A stretch of DNA of 48,555 bases, taken from positions 1 to 48,555 of the forward strand of contig MHLP01000038.1 in the NCBI GenBank assembly GCA_001821435.1. The letters are read 5' to 3'. Position 1 is the stretch's first letter. Every line of letters begins with the position of its first letter. The notes beneath the pieces were generated by a model. It was not told the DNA's origin and did not search any database. It worked only from the letters and a program-made list of their open reading frames with translations. Origin of the DNA: Candidatus Lloydbacteria bacterium RIFCSPLOWO2_01_FULL_50_20. Its GTDB lineage: Bacteria > Patescibacteriota > Minisyncoccia > Phycocordibacterales > UBA6899. The position numbers and the translations under genes were made by a program. This document shows, piece by piece, positions 25,239 to 33,902 of the stretch.

Positions 25239-26804
25239 CTATTCGGATAACTTATCGACGAGTTCTATGGTGATCCGTCCGGGATCGTCAGGAAATAATC
25301 GATTCCATATCGGACTGACGGATGCCTGTGCTCGCTCGACGGACGGATATTTCGAAAGAATGTTATTGAAGCTGTCCTTTGGAGTGCCGACGAGCGCAGT
25401 CTTCACGGCCGCATCATCAATGACCCAGATTAATTCCGACGTACCTTTCAGGATGAAATCCAGCTTTGTTCCGTTCATCAGTGCACTGCCGTTTTGCGGA
25501 GACATGCTGAACTCAAGAGACTCAAGATTCTTTATGTTGATGTCTTCTCCTTCGTAATTATTCACGAGTTTTTTTGCGATCGCTTTTGTGAGATCCGCGC
25601 GTTTAAAGAAGACGACAGAGATCGTCCCCTCTTCAGTGACGACCGCCTTGTTATTCGCGGATGCTTGCGCTTTCGAAAGCACCGGCTGGCCAAGCTCTAC
25701 CACGATGCTCTGATCATATGCGATCTGGAATGGCGCCAGGTCACCCCGCGCTTTTGAACGCAGCTTGGTCTCAAGCTGTACACGCAGCGTCTCTCCCGCC
25801 TGTTTCAGATCCTGATCCGATACGGTTTTGATCGTTCCCGACGCGCCCCCGGTCATCGAACCGTTTGAGCGTGCGTATACTTTTGTGAAAAGAGCAGATC
25901 CTTTGAGGCCAGGCAAAGTGAAATCGATGGGATCTGAATTATATTCAGGTCCGGCCTCGTCGGCGTAGACGGTCACTTGGAGCGAACCGGGGGTTGCTTT
26001 TCCGCCGGAAACGGTCGCTTTTGGCACCGTGACCGAATCACTGATCCGATAGACCTTTCCTGAGGGTGCCTGAAAACGGGTATTCTTGATCAGGCGCTGC
26101 GTATTCGACTGTTCATTGTAGATAATGATCTTCCCGGAAGCCTTCGTTGTTACCGTTTTTTCTCCTGTGGCCGGCACTTCAAGCGACAATGACGTCGTTG
26201 TGGACATGATCGCATAAGCAAGCTCGTTCGCTCCTGCGCTTTTAACCGCCGTAAATTTTTCATCGATCGGAAGAGTTTCATTTTTCGGGACTATCGATAT
26301 CGTCGCCCCGGAAAGAAAATTAAAAAGCAGATATATTCCGACAAGAACGATCGCCAGTCCGGCTAGCCATGGCAGCCACGCGATCAGCCGGCGTTGACCG
26401 CCGCTACCCATCGACGCATATTCCGGAAATCGAGGAGGTTTCTCGGGCGGAGGAACGGAAATAACGGGTGCATCATGAGCCTGTTCGGTATATTGCTCAT
26501 ATCCTTGATCACGCTGCTCGGGCGTAAACATCTTTGCCGATTTGCACGGAGCTTCGACGGGTATGTCCTCCTTGCTTTGCTGTTCCGGATCGTCGTTCCC
26601 TATCTGTTCGGCGATCATTTTCCACGGATTTCCGACAGTTGCCGGATCAGCGGTTTTCTTTACCGCCAATGGTGTTTTGCGTATCGGATGCTCGGGATGA
26701 GTGATCGTATATTCTTCATCGATCGGCTTTTTGACGTCTACGCTCGCAGCCTTTCGCTGCTTTCTGTGCGCCGGGACGATATCCTGGATCAAATATTTAC
26801 TCAT
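25239..26804 (-). CDS. Membrane protein with baseplate-J-like extracellular domain
   Basis: A 521-residue single-pass protein. The N-terminal 140 residues are hydrophilic and disordered, beginning with YLIQDIVPAHRKQRK. One membrane helix (about 141-165) leads to an extracellular domain of about 350 residues. Its centre (GKIIIYNEQSNTQRLIKNTR, FQAPSGKVYRI, then TPGSLQVTVYADEAGPEYN) is the part I associate with proteins annotated as baseplate J-like in Patescibacteria. The ATG lies three bases after the PilM-like gene's stop. The conserved-looking N-terminal peptide could dock on that ATPase as PilN does on PilM; this is inference. Confidence 0.7.
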   Translation of the reverse strand: MSKYLIQDIVPAHRKQRKAASVDVKKPIDEEYTITHPEHPIRKTPLAVKKTADPATVGNPWKMIAEQIGNDDPEQQSKEDIPVEAPCKSAKMFTPEQRDQGYEQYTEQAHDAPVISVPPPEKPPRFPEYASMGSGGQRRLIAWLPWLAGLAIVLVGIYLLFNFLSGATISIVPKNETLPIDEKFTAVKSAGANELAYAIMSTTTSLSLEVPATGEKTVTTKASGKIIIYNEQSNTQRLIKNTRFQAPSGKVYRISDSVTVPKATVSGGKATPGSLQVTVYADEAGPEYNSDPIDFTLPGLKGSALFTKVYARSNGSMTGGASGTIKTVSDQDLKQAGETLRVQLETKLRSKARGDLAPFQIAYDQSIVVELGQPVLSKAQASANNKAVVTEEGTISVVFFKRADLTKAIAKKLVNNYEGEDINIKNLESLEFSMSPQNGSALMNGTKLDFILKGTSELIWVIDDAAVKTALVGTPKDSFNNILSKYPSVERAQASVSPIWNRLFPDDPGRITIELVDKLSE

Positions 26805-26807
26805 GTG

Positions 26808-28004
26808 CTATTTGTTTATTAATGTTGAGAACTTATTGGCAAAGATAACTTCGATGGCAAGAAATGGATCCTCGAGATCCGGGTCGACCAAATGAACAAA
26901 TTTGTTCAAAAAAGTGTTTCCCAGCGACCTGACCACGAACACCCCTCCTTCCTGAGAGAACTGTTCAAAATTCGTTTCGCGGATCGCTCTCTCGAACCAT
27001 TCAGTGATGTTGTCATCTGCAGTATAGAATATTGCGCGCGGAATGGGAAATTCTTTGGCAAAACGCTGCAGTGCGTCACGGAAAGAAACCTGCCATTCCT
27101 TCGTGGTTTTGCCAAGCACCTCCTCGATCATTTTTGCATGTTCGGGCGTCGAACGATGGTCGGAGTAAAGCTCAAGTTCCGAGACGGCGAGCGCGGGTGT
27201 CGTTTTCATTTTTTCCACAAGCGCCCGAATGAGCTTGTTCTTTCCCGCCGGAAAAGAAATAGACTGTAAAAGCACATTATCTTTCGCGAGAGAAATATCA
27301 GTGACCTCGCCGGCGATATCCATAAAGAGAAAAGAAGATTCGTCCGGAAAGATATCACGAATGGTATCAAATGCGGTGAATGAGAATGAAGAGAAATGCA
27401 GCCCGCGCGGATGCCAAAATTTAGCGATCGATTCGTTGATCGACGCGCGTATGCTTCCCGGTATCATGCTGATATAGACCGCGACCTCAAGTTCGGACGC
27501 TTTTTTTCCGTAGGGATCTTTCATTTCGTAACCGTTCAGTTTGATCTGTATGATCTTTGATTCCACGATCTCCGGCGGCGTGTCCCCTCCTTTCGAGCGG
27601 GTAAAAAGTTTTGACTCGCGAAAGAGCTCGATCTCCTTTTTAATGAGCTTATCAAGTCCGTCGGCCGTTATCGCAAAAGGGGTCTCCTGACTGTATTTGA
27701 TCAGTCGGGTCTGCGAGGCATACCAGGGTGAAGCCAAGACGCAATACGCCTGATCGACACGAGTTCTTCCGCCCGCCTTCTGCATGAGCGCAAAAAGTTC
27801 TTCAAGCGTTTTGATCATGGAATTAAGAAAACGGTCAAAGTTCAGTTTTTCCTGAAAGGGAATATCCCGGCGTGTCGTGAAAATAATATCCGGAACTTTT
27901 CCGGTGTTGAGCTCTACGAATGCTCCTCCGATCGAGGCGCTTCCGATATCGAAAATAACAGCAAAGCGCCGCCCGTTCTTTTCTCTGTGTGGGAACAGAT
28001 CCAT
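26808..28004 (-). CDS. PilM/FtsA-like actin-fold ATPase
   Basis: A 398-residue cytoplasmic protein of the actin-like ATPase superfamily. VIFDIGSASIGGAFVE (about 15-30) is a phosphate-1 loop and FMDIAGEVTDISL (about 227-239) a phosphate-2 loop. FPAGKNKLIRAL resembles the FP-GG---T segment that follows it in FtsA and PilM. It is too divergent to be a standard FtsA. Start: the ATG at 28004, seven bases after a TATAAT box; an open extension to 28100 would begin upstream of that box. Translationally close to the baseplate-J-like gene, suggesting a PilM-PilN-like inner-membrane module. Confidence 0.75.
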   Translation of the reverse strand: MDLFPHREKNGRRFAVIFDIGSASIGGAFVELNTGKVPDIIFTTRRDIPFQEKLNFDRFLNSMIKTLEELFALMQKAGGRTRVDQAYCVLASPWYASQTRLIKYSQETPFAITADGLDKLIKKEIELFRESKLFTRSKGGDTPPEIVESKIIQIKLNGYEMKDPYGKKASELEVAVYISMIPGSIRASINESIAKFWHPRGLHFSSFSFTAFDTIRDIFPDESSFLFMDIAGEVTDISLAKDNVLLQSISFPAGKNKLIRALVEKMKTTPALAVSELELYSDHRSTPEHAKMIEEVLGKTTKEWQVSFRDALQRFAKEFPIPRAIFYTADDNITEWFERAIRETNFEQFSQEGGVFVVRSLGNTFLNKFVHLVDPDLEDPFLAIEVIFANKFSTLINK

Positions 28005-28011
28005 AAGCAAA

Positions 28012-28017
28012 ATTATA
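28012..28017 (-). promoter_or_regulatory. -10 box of the PilM-like gene, leaderless type
   Basis: TATAAT on the minus strand, seven bases before the ATG at 28004. No clear -35. Supports this start and a leaderless message. Confidence 0.6.
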
Positions 28018-28032
28018 ACACACTTTTTGCTG

Positions 28033-28170
28033 TCATAAGAAAAACGTTTCGCGAGGAAACTGTTCCAAAACCGCCTTGATCCGGCGTATACCCTGTGCAA
28101 TCGCCGCTATGCATCGAAGACGCTGCAAACTGGCGGAGTGCGGTACTTCAGAAAGTAGGCGCTCCTCTAA
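28033..28170 (-). pseudogene. Remnant of a second alaS 3' end
   Basis: In the frame ending at a TGA (28033-28035), the region just downstream of alaS encodes AQGIRRIKAVLE followed by QFPRETFFL. The 12 residues are identical to the last 12 of alaS, although the DNA differs at many synonymous positions. The preceding part (KLEERLLSEVPHSASLQRLR) has no clear homology. This reads as an old, decayed duplicate of the AlaRS C-terminus rather than a recent copy. Confidence 0.55.
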
Positions 28171-28171
28171 C

Positions 28172-30007
28172 TTATTCGAGTACAGCTTTTATACGTCTTA
28201 TACCCTGAGCCACTGCTTCCTCTTTGAGTATCCGAAAATGACCGAGTTCGCTTGTATTGTTCACATGCGGCCCGCCGCAGAATTCAATGGAAAAACGTTT
28301 GTCGAATTGCGGGTTTTCTGGTGTCGCATCTTTCGGACCGACGGAATAGACGGAAACACGCTCGGGATATTTTTGACCGAATTCATGTTCCGCGCCGAGC
28401 TTCTCCGCTTCTTCAAGCGGCATTTCGCTTCGGATGACCGGGAGCGCCTCAGTGATCTTTTCATTCACGATCCGCTCCACTTCTTTCTTTTGTTCGTCGG
28501 TCATTTTTTGTCCGTACGCAAAATCGATCCTCAGGCGTTCCTCGGTGATATTCGAACCCCGCTGATGCACCTCCGGGCCAAGCACGATCTGGAGCGCCCG
28601 CAAGAGCAAGTGATGTGCCGTGTGGAGGCGCACGGTTTTTTCGGCATGATCCGCGAGACCACCGGCAAATTTCTGCGCGGCACCGGAACGCGAAAGTGCC
28701 TGGTGCTCTTCCATTTTCTTTTTCATCGCGTCCATATCAACCGTTATTCCCCTCTCCTGCGCTATCTCCGCAGTAAGTTCAATTGGAAATCCGTAGGTAG
28801 TGAAGAGGAGAAAGGCGTCAATGTTCCGCCCCATCTTCTCAAGTTCCCGCGTTCCTTGTGCGAGAGTAAGCAGAAACTTGTTCTCTTCATCAATGATAAG
28901 TTTTTGAATCTCACTCTGCTTAGGAATGAGGTGCGGATATTCTCCTTTGTATATATTGATAAAAGTCTCGGCGATCCACCCCAAGGAAAGAAACGAGCCG
29001 TCTGACGGATTTGGCTTTAGTTTGTTGATAAACAACATACTTCGGCGCAGTAAACGCCGAAGAATGTAACCTTGCTCGGTGTTTGACGGCCGTACCCCCG
29101 CCGCCATAATGAACACTGCCGCGCGCATATGATCAAGGACTATTCTGATGGCGCGGGTTACCTTCGCATCCTCCCCATATTTCTTGCCCGATAATTCCTC
29201 AAGTGTTCCCCGACATTGTTTAAAAATATCGATCTTAAAGATATCCGGCGTGTCTAACACTGCCACAGCGATACGCTCGAGGCCGCCGCCAAAATCCACA
29301 TTCTGCTTCGGGAGTTTGCCGAAAGTTCCGTCGGCATTTTTGATGTACTCCATAAACACCGAATTTCCGATTTCCATAAACCGTCCGCAGTCGCAGTTGG
29401 GGTGACATTTTGCTCCGAACTTCGGATCATGCGCCACACTGGTGAATTCGTAAAAAATCTCCGAATCCGGTCCACCAGGTTCTCCTGCCGGCATTTTGTC
29501 GGGAGCACCGGAACGACTCCACCAATTTTTCTTCGCATCGTAAAAAAGTATGCGCTCTTCGGTCATGCCGATCTTTTTCCAGATCTCCGCCGACTCAGTG
29601 TCTTTTGGCAGACCAAACTTTTCGTCACCCGCAAAACAGGTGACCCAAAGACGCTCTCTCGGAAGTTTCAGATCTTTCGTCAAAAACTCATAGATCCACG
29701 GCAACTGCTCTTTCTTAAAGTAGTCACCCAGTGACCAGTTCCCCAGCATTTCAAAGAAGGTAGTATGACGATTGTCTCCGACCTCTTCAATATCCCCCGC
29801 GCGGAATGAAAGTTGAGAATTTGCAAGTCGGACTCCCCCTGGATGAGGTTGGCCAAGAAGGTACGGCACCAAAGGTTGCATACCACTACTTGTAAAAAGC
29901 GTTGTGGGATCGTTCTCGGGCACAAGTGATGCCGACGGGAGAATAGTATGTCCGCGTTCTTTAAAGAACTCGAGAAATCGTGTGCGAATGTCGGTTGATG
30001 AAAGCAT
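28172..30007 (-). CDS. alaS: Alanyl-tRNA synthetase, lacking the C-Ala domain
   Basis: Charges tRNA-Ala and clears mischarged Ser/Gly. The class II catalytic core starts with RTRFLEFFKERGHTILPSAS and contains FTSSGMQPLVPYLLGQPHPG and DHMRAAVFIMAAGVRPSNTE. The editing domain has the HTAHHLLLRAL zinc site and CGGPHV. At 611 residues it ends right after the editing domain (AQGIRRIKAVLE), so the C-Ala dimerisation/tRNA-elbow domain of about 250 residues is missing. A TATAAT box seven bases before the ATG suggests a leaderless transcript. A decayed copy of its 3' end follows. Confidence 0.97.
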   Translation of the reverse strand: MLSSTDIRTRFLEFFKERGHTILPSASLVPENDPTTLFTSSGMQPLVPYLLGQPHPGGVRLANSQLSFRAGDIEEVGDNRHTTFFEMLGNWSLGDYFKKEQLPWIYEFLTKDLKLPRERLWVTCFAGDEKFGLPKDTESAEIWKKIGMTEERILFYDAKKNWWSRSGAPDKMPAGEPGGPDSEIFYEFTSVAHDPKFGAKCHPNCDCGRFMEIGNSVFMEYIKNADGTFGKLPKQNVDFGGGLERIAVAVLDTPDIFKIDIFKQCRGTLEELSGKKYGEDAKVTRAIRIVLDHMRAAVFIMAAGVRPSNTEQGYILRRLLRRSMLFINKLKPNPSDGSFLSLGWIAETFINIYKGEYPHLIPKQSEIQKLIIDEENKFLLTLAQGTRELEKMGRNIDAFLLFTTYGFPIELTAEIAQERGITVDMDAMKKKMEEHQALSRSGAAQKFAGGLADHAEKTVRLHTAHHLLLRALQIVLGPEVHQRGSNITEERLRIDFAYGQKMTDEQKKEVERIVNEKITEALPVIRSEMPLEEAEKLGAEHEFGQKYPERVSVYSVGPKDATPENPQFDKRFSIEFCGGPHVNNTSELGHFRILKEEAVAQGIRRIKAVLE

Positions 30008-30014
30008 GCCTAAG

Positions 30015-30020
30015 ATTATA
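30015..30020 (-). promoter_or_regulatory. -10 box of alaS, leaderless type
   Basis: TATAAT on the minus strand, seven bases before the alaS ATG. The -35 is not recognisable. Divergent from the plus-strand promoter at 30046. Confidence 0.6.
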
Positions 30021-30045
30021 GCGAGTTTCCGACATCACCGGGTGG

Positions 30046-30073
30046 TTGACAAAATATGTAAATTGTATACTAT
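30046..30073 (+). promoter_or_regulatory. Promoter of the 30121 gene
   Basis: TTGACA (30046-30051), 16 bases, TACTAT (30068-30073), with TATACT (30066-30071) as an overlapping alternative. The leader is about 40 bases. Confidence 0.7.
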
Positions 30074-30120
30074 TTATCCAGCTTGTTTTCGAGATGTTCC
30101 ACTCCACTTAGGGAAAATAT

Positions 30121-30468
30121 ATGTCTGAACACACAAGGATTCGAGTGTTGTTGCCCCGCAGGTCCGCACCTACTTTGGTTCTTTGTGAGTGTAGTCGAAA
30201 GGCACTTGAAGAATTTAATCAGTCATGTGGGCTTTTCGCGGAATGTTGGGTAGATCGCTTTTACATTCAAGATGTATCGCAAGAAGAGCCAGCAATCGCC
30301 GAAGAATTAAAATCTAGCCTCGAAGCGGCCGAGGAGAGTGCGCAACTGTTCTATGCGCATCTCGCAAAATACGTCGATCCGGCGGGTTTATGGCTTTTTC
30401 GGCGAGGGAAACTGAGCGAGGAAAAGTTGCTGGCAAATGTGAAGTGGACTTTTGCAAATTACGCATAG
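30121..30468 (+). CDS. Hypothetical protein in an autonomous unit
   Basis: A 115-residue soluble acidic protein with no recognised family. The first half has strands and cysteines (LVLCECSRKALEEFNQSCGL, then FAECWVDRFYIQDV); the second half is helical and Glu/Ala-rich. It has a TTGACA promoter 47 bases before the start, a weak ribosome-binding site (TTAGGGA) and an intrinsic terminator 24 bases after the stop. This complete single-gene unit faces minus-strand alaS and tsaC. Confidence 0.7.
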   Translation: MSEHTRIRVLLPRRSAPTLVLCECSRKALEEFNQSCGLFAECWVDRFYIQDVSQEEPAIAEELKSSLEAAEESAQLFYAHLAKYVDPAGLWLFRRGKLSEEKLLANVKWTFANYA

Positions 30469-30491
30469 GTTTTTTTACACCCTTATCCTCA

Positions 30492-30530
30492 AGCCGCTGT
30501 ATGGGTTCGCCCAGAACAGCGGCTTTTTTT
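30492..30530 (+). terminator. Intrinsic terminator of the 30121 gene
   Basis: AGCCGCTGT pairs with ACAGCGGCT around a 15-base loop, followed by seven T residues. Confidence 0.9.
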
Positions 30531-30548
30531 GTATTCAATTTTTTTGCT

Positions 30549-30588
30549 TATACCTAACTCGTTGTCGAACGACAACGAGTTAGGTATA
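30549..30588. repeat. Perfect 19-bp palindrome between convergent genes
   Basis: TATACCTAACTCGTTGTCG pairs exactly with its reverse complement with a two-base AA spacer. It lies eight bases before the 3' end of tsaC and just after the terminator of the 30121 gene, so it could act on both convergent transcripts. Confidence 0.95.
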
Positions 30589-30595
30589 GGGGGTT

Positions 30596-31141
30596 TTAGC
30601 GAATTTTCCGCGTTTCTTCGCCACAAAGATCGAGGATCGTCGAGGGTTTTCCGTCAATCTCTCCCCCGTCAATATAGAAATCGACAGCGGTGCCGAAATA
30701 CTTTTGCGCTTGTTCGATAGTTTGCGCCGGTGGCTGCCCCTCGATATTTGCCGACGGTGCAACGATGGGGCCGGCTTCGCGGAGAAGCTTGCGCAGCTCT
30801 TCTTTATCCGGAAGACGAAATGCTATCGTTCCCAGGCCGCGATGCAGATAATCGAAGTCATCGTCGGCTGTCGGAAGTATTATCGAATACGGTCCGGGCC
30901 AATAAGTATTCAAGTGCGCGGAAAGTCTATCCGAAAGCACGACACCGAATCGTTCAAGATCATCGATGTCAGCGACGAGGACGATCAGCGGCTTTTGGGG
31001 GTCGCGCTCTTTGAGGGTATAGATACGTTCGACGGTCTCCGGTAAGAGCGCAGAGCCCACGATGCCGTAGAGGGTGTCAGTAGGAAGAATCCCCACACAC
31101 CCTTCTCCAAGCGCACGAACAATTTGCTCCCATTGTTCCAT
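30596..31141 (-). CDS. tsaC: Threonylcarbamoyl-AMP synthase (TsaC/Sua5/YwlC family)
   Basis: Makes threonylcarbamoyl-AMP from threonine, bicarbonate and ATP, the first step of tRNA t6A37 synthesis. GILPTDTLYGIVGSALLPET near residue 20 is the family signature, followed by KERDPQKPLIVLV, WPGPYSIILPT and APSANIEGQP. At 181 residues it is the short form without the Sua5 C-terminal domain. The ATG at 31141 comes right after the preceding gene's stop at 31144; an upstream TTG would overlap that gene. Confidence 0.95.
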   Translation of the reverse strand: MEQWEQIVRALGEGCVGILPTDTLYGIVGSALLPETVERIYTLKERDPQKPLIVLVADIDDLERFGVVLSDRLSAHLNTYWPGPYSIILPTADDDFDYLHRGLGTIAFRLPDKEELRKLLREAGPIVAPSANIEGQPPAQTIEQAQKYFGTAVDFYIDGGEIDGKPSTILDLCGEETRKIR

Positions 31142-31143
31142 GT

Positions 31144-31590
31144 CTACTGAAGCCGCCCGCCTGGGTTGTTCCAATCAGGCGGAATAAACGTTTGCGCACT
31201 CGGATCGGATGGCTCACGCAAGCCGGTCATTTCCTTGCCGCGCGGAGTCAGACCTTGTTCCGCGTACACCTCGATGAATCTCCCGATATCGTTCAACGCC
31301 CTTCTGATCTCCAATTCTTTTTCCTTGCGCTGTTCTGAGTCTTCGATCTTTTCAAGACATTCGACGTCCTCGCGTAAACCCTCAAGCATTTCTTTTGCCT
31401 GTATCACTTCGATAGTTACGGAGCGGGCAAGAAGAAGAGGCTGAAGCAATTGGATAAGGGCTCCGACCTCCGTCCGATACTCGTTGTTCCCCTCGATGAC
31501 CGTATCAGGCATCCCGTGGTAATATTCGGAAGAGAATGGCGCATTGGTTTTCTCTTGCTCTCCATCGCCGCTCCGTTCAATTTTTTTCAT
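31144..31590 (-). CDS. Hypothetical helical protein, paralogous to its neighbour
   Basis: A 148-residue charged protein with a helical centre (IEVIQAKEMLEGLREDVECL and on) and an ordered-looking C-terminal peptide, TFIPPDWNNPGG. The neighbouring 136-residue protein has the same plan: helical pair beginning with EVI-N/K and a C-terminal VVVPHDWEDRP. They are probably tandem duplicates. Located between pyrH and tsaC in one tight run of genes. No family recognised; soluble, no signal peptide. Confidence 0.65.
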   Translation of the reverse strand: MKKIERSGDGEQEKTNAPFSSEYYHGMPDTVIEGNNEYRTEVGALIQLLQPLLLARSVTIEVIQAKEMLEGLREDVECLEKIEDSEQRKEKELEIRRALNDIGRFIEVYAEQGLTPRGKEMTGLREPSDPSAQTFIPPDWNNPGGRLQ

Positions 31591-31622
31591 AGATGAAAAT
31601 TTAGATGTTTAATTTGATAATA

Positions 31623-32033
31623 CTATTGCGGTCGGTCTTCCCAATCATGCGGAACAACGACGTTTGTTTTATCTGGGTTGGCCGGCAAATTCACTCCGTG
31701 ATCATCACGAATATGTTTGTCTATTTGCAGTTTGTTGCTGAGATCGACCGGCTCACGAGTGCTTTCCATCAGCTCATCGATGCGCGCTCGAATTTTCTCT
31801 TGATAGTCTGGATCGGTCGTCTGTGCATATCGGTCAAGCCCATTGAGTGTGTTTTGAATGTTTTTTATCACTTCAACAAGAGCAAGATTGGGTACTTTTT
31901 CCGCCCTTGCTTTCGCAAGCTGATCTCTGAGCTGAAAGCGGATCGAATCAATATCACTCATCACGGTATCGCCGGTTTCATTTCCGCTCGAAACATCATC
32001 ATTGTCCGCCGTGAGATCTTTTTCTTTTGACAT
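31623..32033 (-). CDS. Hypothetical helical protein, paralogous to its neighbour
   Basis: A 136-residue soluble acidic protein (from the ATG at 32033, MSKEKDLTADND). An upstream in-frame start at 32114 would add 27 residues of non-acidic sequence reaching the pyrH stop, so I prefer 32033. The middle is a helical segment (LVEVIKNIQNTLNGLDRY), and the C-terminus reads TNVVVPHDWEDRPQ, matching the tail of the next gene's product. Thirty-two bases separate the two genes. Function unknown. Confidence 0.65.
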   Translation of the reverse strand: MSKEKDLTADNDDVSSGNETGDTVMSDIDSIRFQLRDQLAKARAEKVPNLALVEVIKNIQNTLNGLDRYAQTTDPDYQEKIRARIDELMESTREPVDLSNKLQIDKHIRDDHGVNLPANPDKTNVVVPHDWEDRPQ

Positions 32034-32115
32034 GAAGTGAATGATTATCTGATCGTTATAAAAAGCACTAATACATAATATAGAGAATCGTTCAGCTCCC
32101 GCTGAACTCCGCATT

Positions 32116-32817
32116 TCATTCAGGAAGGATCACCGAACCGATCTTTGTTTCAAGAGCGCTCTTTATCATGTCCACTCCCACTATCTTTATGGTAAGCCCG
32201 TGCTCTTTCGCCAGCGCGATCGCGGACTGATCAGCAGCCTTCAGGTTTTGTTCAAGCACCTTGCTTCCCGTGATGCTTTTGATAAAAGTCGCTCGTTTGT
32301 TCTTCTTCGGATCGCCGGTATAGAGCCCGTCGACACCGTTCTTCGCCATGATAAGCATGTCTGCGCCCATCTCGAGCGCGCGCTGAACGGCGGTCGAATC
32401 CGTCGTAAAATACGGCGCCCCGAGTCCTGCGGCAAAGATCATGATGCGTCCCTTTTCCATATGTCGGAGAGCGCGCTTCGGAATGTAACTTTCACAGATC
32501 TGCGGCATTGCGATCGCGGATGAAACCCGTGTGGCAATGCCTTTCGTCTGGAAATAATCACGGAGAATGAGTGCGTTCTGGACCGTCGCCAGCATACCGA
32601 TATAATCAGCGGTCGGCCGCTCTATGGAAAGTTTCTCGGTCAATTTGTGTCCGCGGAAAAGATTGCCGCCGCCGATCACCAAGGCGATCTGGTGTCCTTG
32701 TGATTGCAATGCCCGGATCTGCTCGGCAATGCGTTCGAGTACGGGTTCCGCATAAAAACTACCATCGCCCCCTCTTTCGCTCAGACTTTCTCCGGAAAGC
32801 TTTATTAACAATTTCAT
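32116..32817 (-). CDS. pyrH: Uridylate kinase (UMP kinase)
   Basis: Phosphorylates UMP to UDP in pyrimidine nucleotide synthesis; bacterial hexameric amino-acid-kinase fold. LLIKLSGESL is the N-terminal phosphate-binding strand, ALVIGGGNLFRG the second, ADYIGMLATVQNAL the UMP-binding helix and PYFTTDSTAVQRALEMGAD the nucleotide-binding segment, followed by GVDGLYTGDPKKN. 233 residues is typical. Followed by two related hypothetical genes and tsaC. Confidence 0.97.
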   Translation of the reverse strand: MKLLIKLSGESLSERGGDGSFYAEPVLERIAEQIRALQSQGHQIALVIGGGNLFRGHKLTEKLSIERPTADYIGMLATVQNALILRDYFQTKGIATRVSSAIAMPQICESYIPKRALRHMEKGRIMIFAAGLGAPYFTTDSTAVQRALEMGADMLIMAKNGVDGLYTGDPKKNKRATFIKSITGSKVLEQNLKAADQSAIALAKEHGLTIKIVGVDMIKSALETKIGSVILPE

Positions 32818-32882
32818 TACCAGAATAGTCTATCAGTTACGCCGCTTTTTTTCTAGCGGTGTGTCATGCCATGATCTCCGGT

Positions 32883-33899
32883 TCATGCCAACCTGCCCGC
32901 ATACTTTGCCCGGCGGTCCCCCTCGTCTTCGATCTCCCCCACGATCTCTTCAAGAATATTTTCCATAGTCACCAGCCCGACGATCTTCTCCGGCCACCCA
33001 GCCCTGTGCACCAGATACATGTGCGAGCGTTCCTTGCCCATCAGGCGAAAGACCGCCTGGATCGGGAGCTGTTCGTCGACGGCAGTAAGCGGTGAAATGA
33101 AGAGTGCAAGAGGCTTATCGCGGTCGTCTGAATTGAGCACGCGCATGACGTCATTGGTGTGAACATAGCCGATATAATTTCCCGGGTTTCCATCATAAAC
33201 CGGAAGGCGCGAGAATCCTGATTGTGAGACATAATAGGCGATCTGCTCGACCGGCACGGCACCGGAGAGCGCGTCGATCTTCTTTTTTGGCGTCATGACA
33301 TCGCCGACGGGTATATCGTCGAACTCAAAAATATTTTCGATCATTTCCCTCTCTTCTTTATCGATCTCGCCGTGCTCCAAGCCAAGTTCTGCCATGATGC
33401 GGATCTCTTCTTCCGAAACAACACTCGCTGAGCTCATGAGCGAATACTTCTTCCACCGTTCCTCGATCCATACAAAAAGACTGGAGACGGGATAAAGAAG
33501 TATGTAGAAGAAATACATATAGTACGCCATCCACCTCGAAACGCGCTTGCGATACGTATAAGCAAATGTCTTCGGAAATATTTCGCCCAGCACCAACACG
33601 ACGACCGTCGTGAGCCCCGTCGCAATTCCGGCGCCGATAGAGCCGAAGTAAGCGATCGCAATGACGGTAGCGAGCGATGCGATCGAAATATTCACGATGT
33701 TGTTTCCGATAAGGATTGTCACGAGCAGACGCTGCGGATGTTCTTTGAGCTTTGCGACCAGCCGCGCACCCCATTCACCGTTACGCTCCATAAGACGAGT
33801 CTGACTTTCGCGAAGTGAAAAAAGCGCCGTTTCTGACGCGGAAAACATTGCGGAGAGAGTGATCAAAACAAAAAAAACGAAGATCTCGGTGATATCCAT
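32883..33899 (-). CDS. CNNM/DUF21 membrane protein with CBS domains
   Basis: Member of the CNNM/CorB/HlyC-like transporter family, linked to Mg2+ handling. The DUF21 membrane part (about 1-150) begins with LSAMFSASETALFSL and contains LVTILIGNNIVNI and VLGEIFPKTFA, all family hallmarks. Two CBS domains follow (DVMTPKKKIDALS and VYDGNPGNYIGYVHTNDV; then LTAVDEQLPIQAVFRLMGKE). The terminal CorC/HlyC domain is absent; it ends at 338 residues. The stop of galU lies three bases before its start, so the two share an operon. Confidence 0.93.
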   Translation of the reverse strand: MDITEIFVFFVLITLSAMFSASETALFSLRESQTRLMERNGEWGARLVAKLKEHPQRLLVTILIGNNIVNISIASLATVIAIAYFGSIGAGIATGLTTVVVLVLGEIFPKTFAYTYRKRVSRWMAYYMYFFYILLYPVSSLFVWIEERWKKYSLMSSASVVSEEEIRIMAELGLEHGEIDKEEREMIENIFEFDDIPVGDVMTPKKKIDALSGAVPVEQIAYYVSQSGFSRLPVYDGNPGNYIGYVHTNDVMRVLNSDDRDKPLALFISPLTAVDEQLPIQAVFRLMGKERSHMYLVHRAGWPEKIVGLVTMENILEEIVGEIEDEGDRRAKYAGRLA

Positions 33900-33902
33900 T
33901 GA

